A DNA stretch of 21,314 nt, taken from positions 1 through 21,314 of the forward strand of contig JAITLE010000178.1 of NCBI GenBank assembly GCA_031278075.1, written 5' to 3'. The translations under genes and the position numbers were made by a program. Positions 19,913 through 21,314 of the stretch are shown here, in pieces. The stretch is from Bifidobacteriaceae bacterium (GTDB lineage Bacteria > Actinomycetota > Actinomycetes > Actinomycetales > WQXJ01). The notes below the pieces were generated by a model that was not told the origin of the DNA, did not search any database, and saw nothing but the letters and a program-made list of their open reading frames with translations. Numbering within the stretch: the first letter of the stretch is position 1; each line of letters opens with the position of its first letter.

Positions 19913-20457
19913 TACTGGACGGGATTGCAGCGCGCCGCGACCGTCGCCGGATAGCCGACGTCCGGTCGTTCGACTTCGAGTTCCCAGGTCGCTTTGTCCG
20001 GCTCCGCGATGCTCGCGAACTGCTGGTGGCAGATGTATTGGTGACGCAGGCGGTCCTTGGCGGGGTGTTCCGCCAGGCCATCGACCAGCGACTCGAGTTG
20101 CAGCCAGCCGGCCTCGCCCGCGGTTGACGAGCCACGCGCCTCACGGGCGGCGTCCGAGGGGACCACCACCAAGGTGGGGCCGTCCTCACCGTCAGCCCAG
20201 TGCGCCTCCGCTATGTAGACGGGCGCCGCCGACCCGTTCGCCTGCGGCGAAACCGCTGGTGACGCGGATGTTGAGAGGCCGCCGGTCACCATGGCGCCGC
20301 GGCTGGCGGGCGTCGTCCCCGAGCTGACGAAGGTGGTGCTGGGGTTCTTCGCGCCAGCGCACCCCGCCAAACAACACGCGGCCAGGGCCACCAGCACCCC
20401 TGCGGTGGCCCACACCCCGCGCGCGGGCCAGGCTCTGTCGCTTCGGCTCTCGACCAC
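19912..20457 (-). CDS. Lipoprotein, probable DUF2599 domain
   Basis: 181-residue envelope protein. The N-terminus has a basic region, a hydrophobic stretch (VWATAGVLVALAACCLAGC) and a lipobox LAGC with Cys33 as the probable lipidated residue, so it should be anchored to the outer face of the membrane. A Ser/Thr/Ala-rich linker runs to about residue 80. The C-terminal part, with YICHQQFASI, KATWELE and RPDVGYPATVAARCNP, resembles the DUF2599 domain of secreted actinobacterial proteins, including its paired cysteines; its function is unknown. The start is GTG 20457, with no clear ribosome-binding site. It stands alone between the nested palindrome and the padR promoter. Confidence 0.72.
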   Translation of the reverse strand: MVESRSDRAWPARGVWATAGVLVALAACCLAGCAGAKNPSTTFVSSGTTPASRGAMVTGGLSTSASPAVSPQANGSAAPVYIAEAHWADGEDGPTLVVVPSDAAREARGSSTAGEAGWLQLESLVDGLAEHPAKDRLRHQYICHQQFASIAEPDKATWELEVERPDVGYPATVAARCNPVQ

Positions 20458-20470
20458 GGCCCGAGTCTAA

Positions 20471-20629
20471 GCCTCGATCCACCGATCCTCGCCTACTGCG
20501 CCGCCCCAGCCAGGCACGCTAGACGCCCCTGACCGACTCAACAGGCCGCCGGCCTGCCATCGCCGCCCAGGGGCGTCCATCGCACCCTTCTAGTGCTGCT
20601 CGCCACAGCGATCATCGGTGGATCCAGGC
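20471..20629. repeat. Nested concentric palindrome of ~159 bp
   Basis: Three inverted-repeat pairs share one centre near 20549-20550. The outer arms are 20471-20490 and 20610-20629, matching at 17 of 20 positions (core GATCCACCGAT). The middle arms GACGCCCCTG (20522-20531) and CAGGGGCGTC (20568-20577) are perfect over 10 bp. The inner hairpin is CAGGCC-GCC-GGCCTG (20542-20556). Sequence between the arm pairs is weakly matched. It occupies the gap between the lipoprotein gene and the right array and contains no gene I can support. Confidence 0.75.
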
Positions 20630-20689
20630 TCAGCGCTCCCACCCCCCATGACGCCGCGCCCAACGAGCCACCCCTGTCGACGCCGCCCC

Positions 20690-21314
20690 GCGCCGCGGGG
20701 CGCGTAAGGCTACACTTCTCGCTCCGGGCAAGAGAAGTGTAGGAATCGTCATTCCCACCCAAACCGGCGCCCACCGGGCCAACGTCACCACGGGGCTCTG
20801 ACCTGCGGAAATACAGATGAGCGGGCTGCGGGGCTGAATCACGGCCGCGGCGCGGCGCGCGTAAGGCTACAGTTCTCACTCCCAGCGGGAGAAGTGTAGG
20901 AATCGTCACGCCCACCCAGACCCGCGTCCACCAAGCCAGGACCATGGCAGCGCTCTGACCTGCGGAAATACAGATGCTCGGGCTGCGGGGCTGAATCACG
21001 GCCGCGGCGTGGGGCGCGTAAGGCTACACTTCTCGCTCCCAGCAGGAGAAGTGTAGGAATCGTCATTCCCACCCAAACCGGCGTCCAGCGGACCGACGTC
21101 ACCACGGGGCCCTGACCTGCGGCAATACAGATGAGCGGGCTGCGGGGCTGAATCACGGCCGCGCCGCCGGGCGCGTAAGGCTACACTTCTCACTCCCAGC
21201 GAGAGAAGTGTAGGAATCGTCATTCCCACCCAAACCGGCGTCCACCGGACCGACGCCATCACGGGGCCCTGACCTGCGGCAATACAGATGAGCGGGCTGC
21301 ACGGCTGAATCACG
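20690..21314 (-). repeat. Right tandem array of 157-bp units, inverted relative to the left array
   Basis: Four units lie here and the array runs on past the window end. The palindrome CTACACTTCTC-N11-GAGAAGTGTAG is at 20710-20742, 20867-20899 (left arm CTACAGTTCTC), 21024-21056 and 21181-21213, exactly 157 bp apart. The box, as GACCTGCGGAAA or GACCTGCGGCAA, is at 20800-20811, 20957-20968, 21114-21125 and 21271-21282. Read on the minus strand the box starts 69 bp before the palindrome, the same as in the left array. The palindrome centres differ from those of the left array (GCTCCCAGCAG-like instead of CCGTCAGAACC) and so do most linker bases, while box and arms are kept. Open frames here restart in each unit and shift frame, so none is called a gene. 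Confidence 0.95.

Noticed and set aside
20538..21313. Minus-strand frames in the right array that restart with a similar peptide (MIQPRSPLIC...)
   Set aside because: The similar peptides come from the 157-bp repeat seen in shifting frames. There are no ribosome-binding sites and no conserved extension, so repeat DNA is the simpler explanation.

Overview
This is a GC-rich chromosomal window from an actinobacterium (Actinomycetota). The gene order points there: a NUDIX hydrolase, a DUF6049 membrane protein, murJ, a membrane pseudokinase, trxB and trxA, divergent from a CCA-adding enzyme, next to a PadR regulator and myo-inositol-3-phosphate synthase. In actinobacteria this is the conserved neighbourhood of oriC/parAB. 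The sequence does not identify the genus. I see no rRNA, tRNA, CRISPR array, transposase, DnaA-box cluster or parS site.

Layout. (1) 1-959: a tandem array of about 158-bp units. Each has a 12-bp box and, exactly 69 bp later, a 33-bp inverted repeat (11-bp arms, 11-bp centre). (2) 1038-1290: a separate 67-bp tandem repeat, four copies. (3) 1471-4464, plus strand: aceA and aceB, a complete glyoxylate bypass. (4) 14926 down to 4470, minus strand: an eight-gene co-directional block, NUDIX - DUF6049 - murJ - pseudokinase - trxB - trxA - PLP aminotransferase - D-Ala-D-Ala ligase family. It contains two 4-bp stop/start overlaps and mostly short gaps, and serves cell-wall precursor export, thiol redox and amino-acid metabolism. 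(5) 14991-16466, plus: CCA-adding enzyme. (6) 18018-16459, minus: a protein that aligns by eye with type I restriction HsdR but has lost the nuclease, Walker A and Walker B residues. (7) 19748-18096, minus: a PadR regulator followed 9 bp later by ino1. (8) 20457-19912, minus: a lipoprotein with a probable DUF2599 domain. (9) 20471-20629: a nested palindrome. (10) 20690-21314: a second array of the unit seen at the left end, period 157 bp, in the opposite orientation.

The most unusual content is the pair of arrays. Both carry the same box and the same inverted-repeat arms at the same fixed 69-bp distance, both read box-to-palindrome toward the interior of the window, and the 157-158 bp period is close to 15 turns of B-DNA. 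I read this as a phased protein-binding or structural DNA element, not as coding sequence. The second notable item is the intact but catalytically degenerate HsdR-like protein, which stands alone without HsdM or HsdS.
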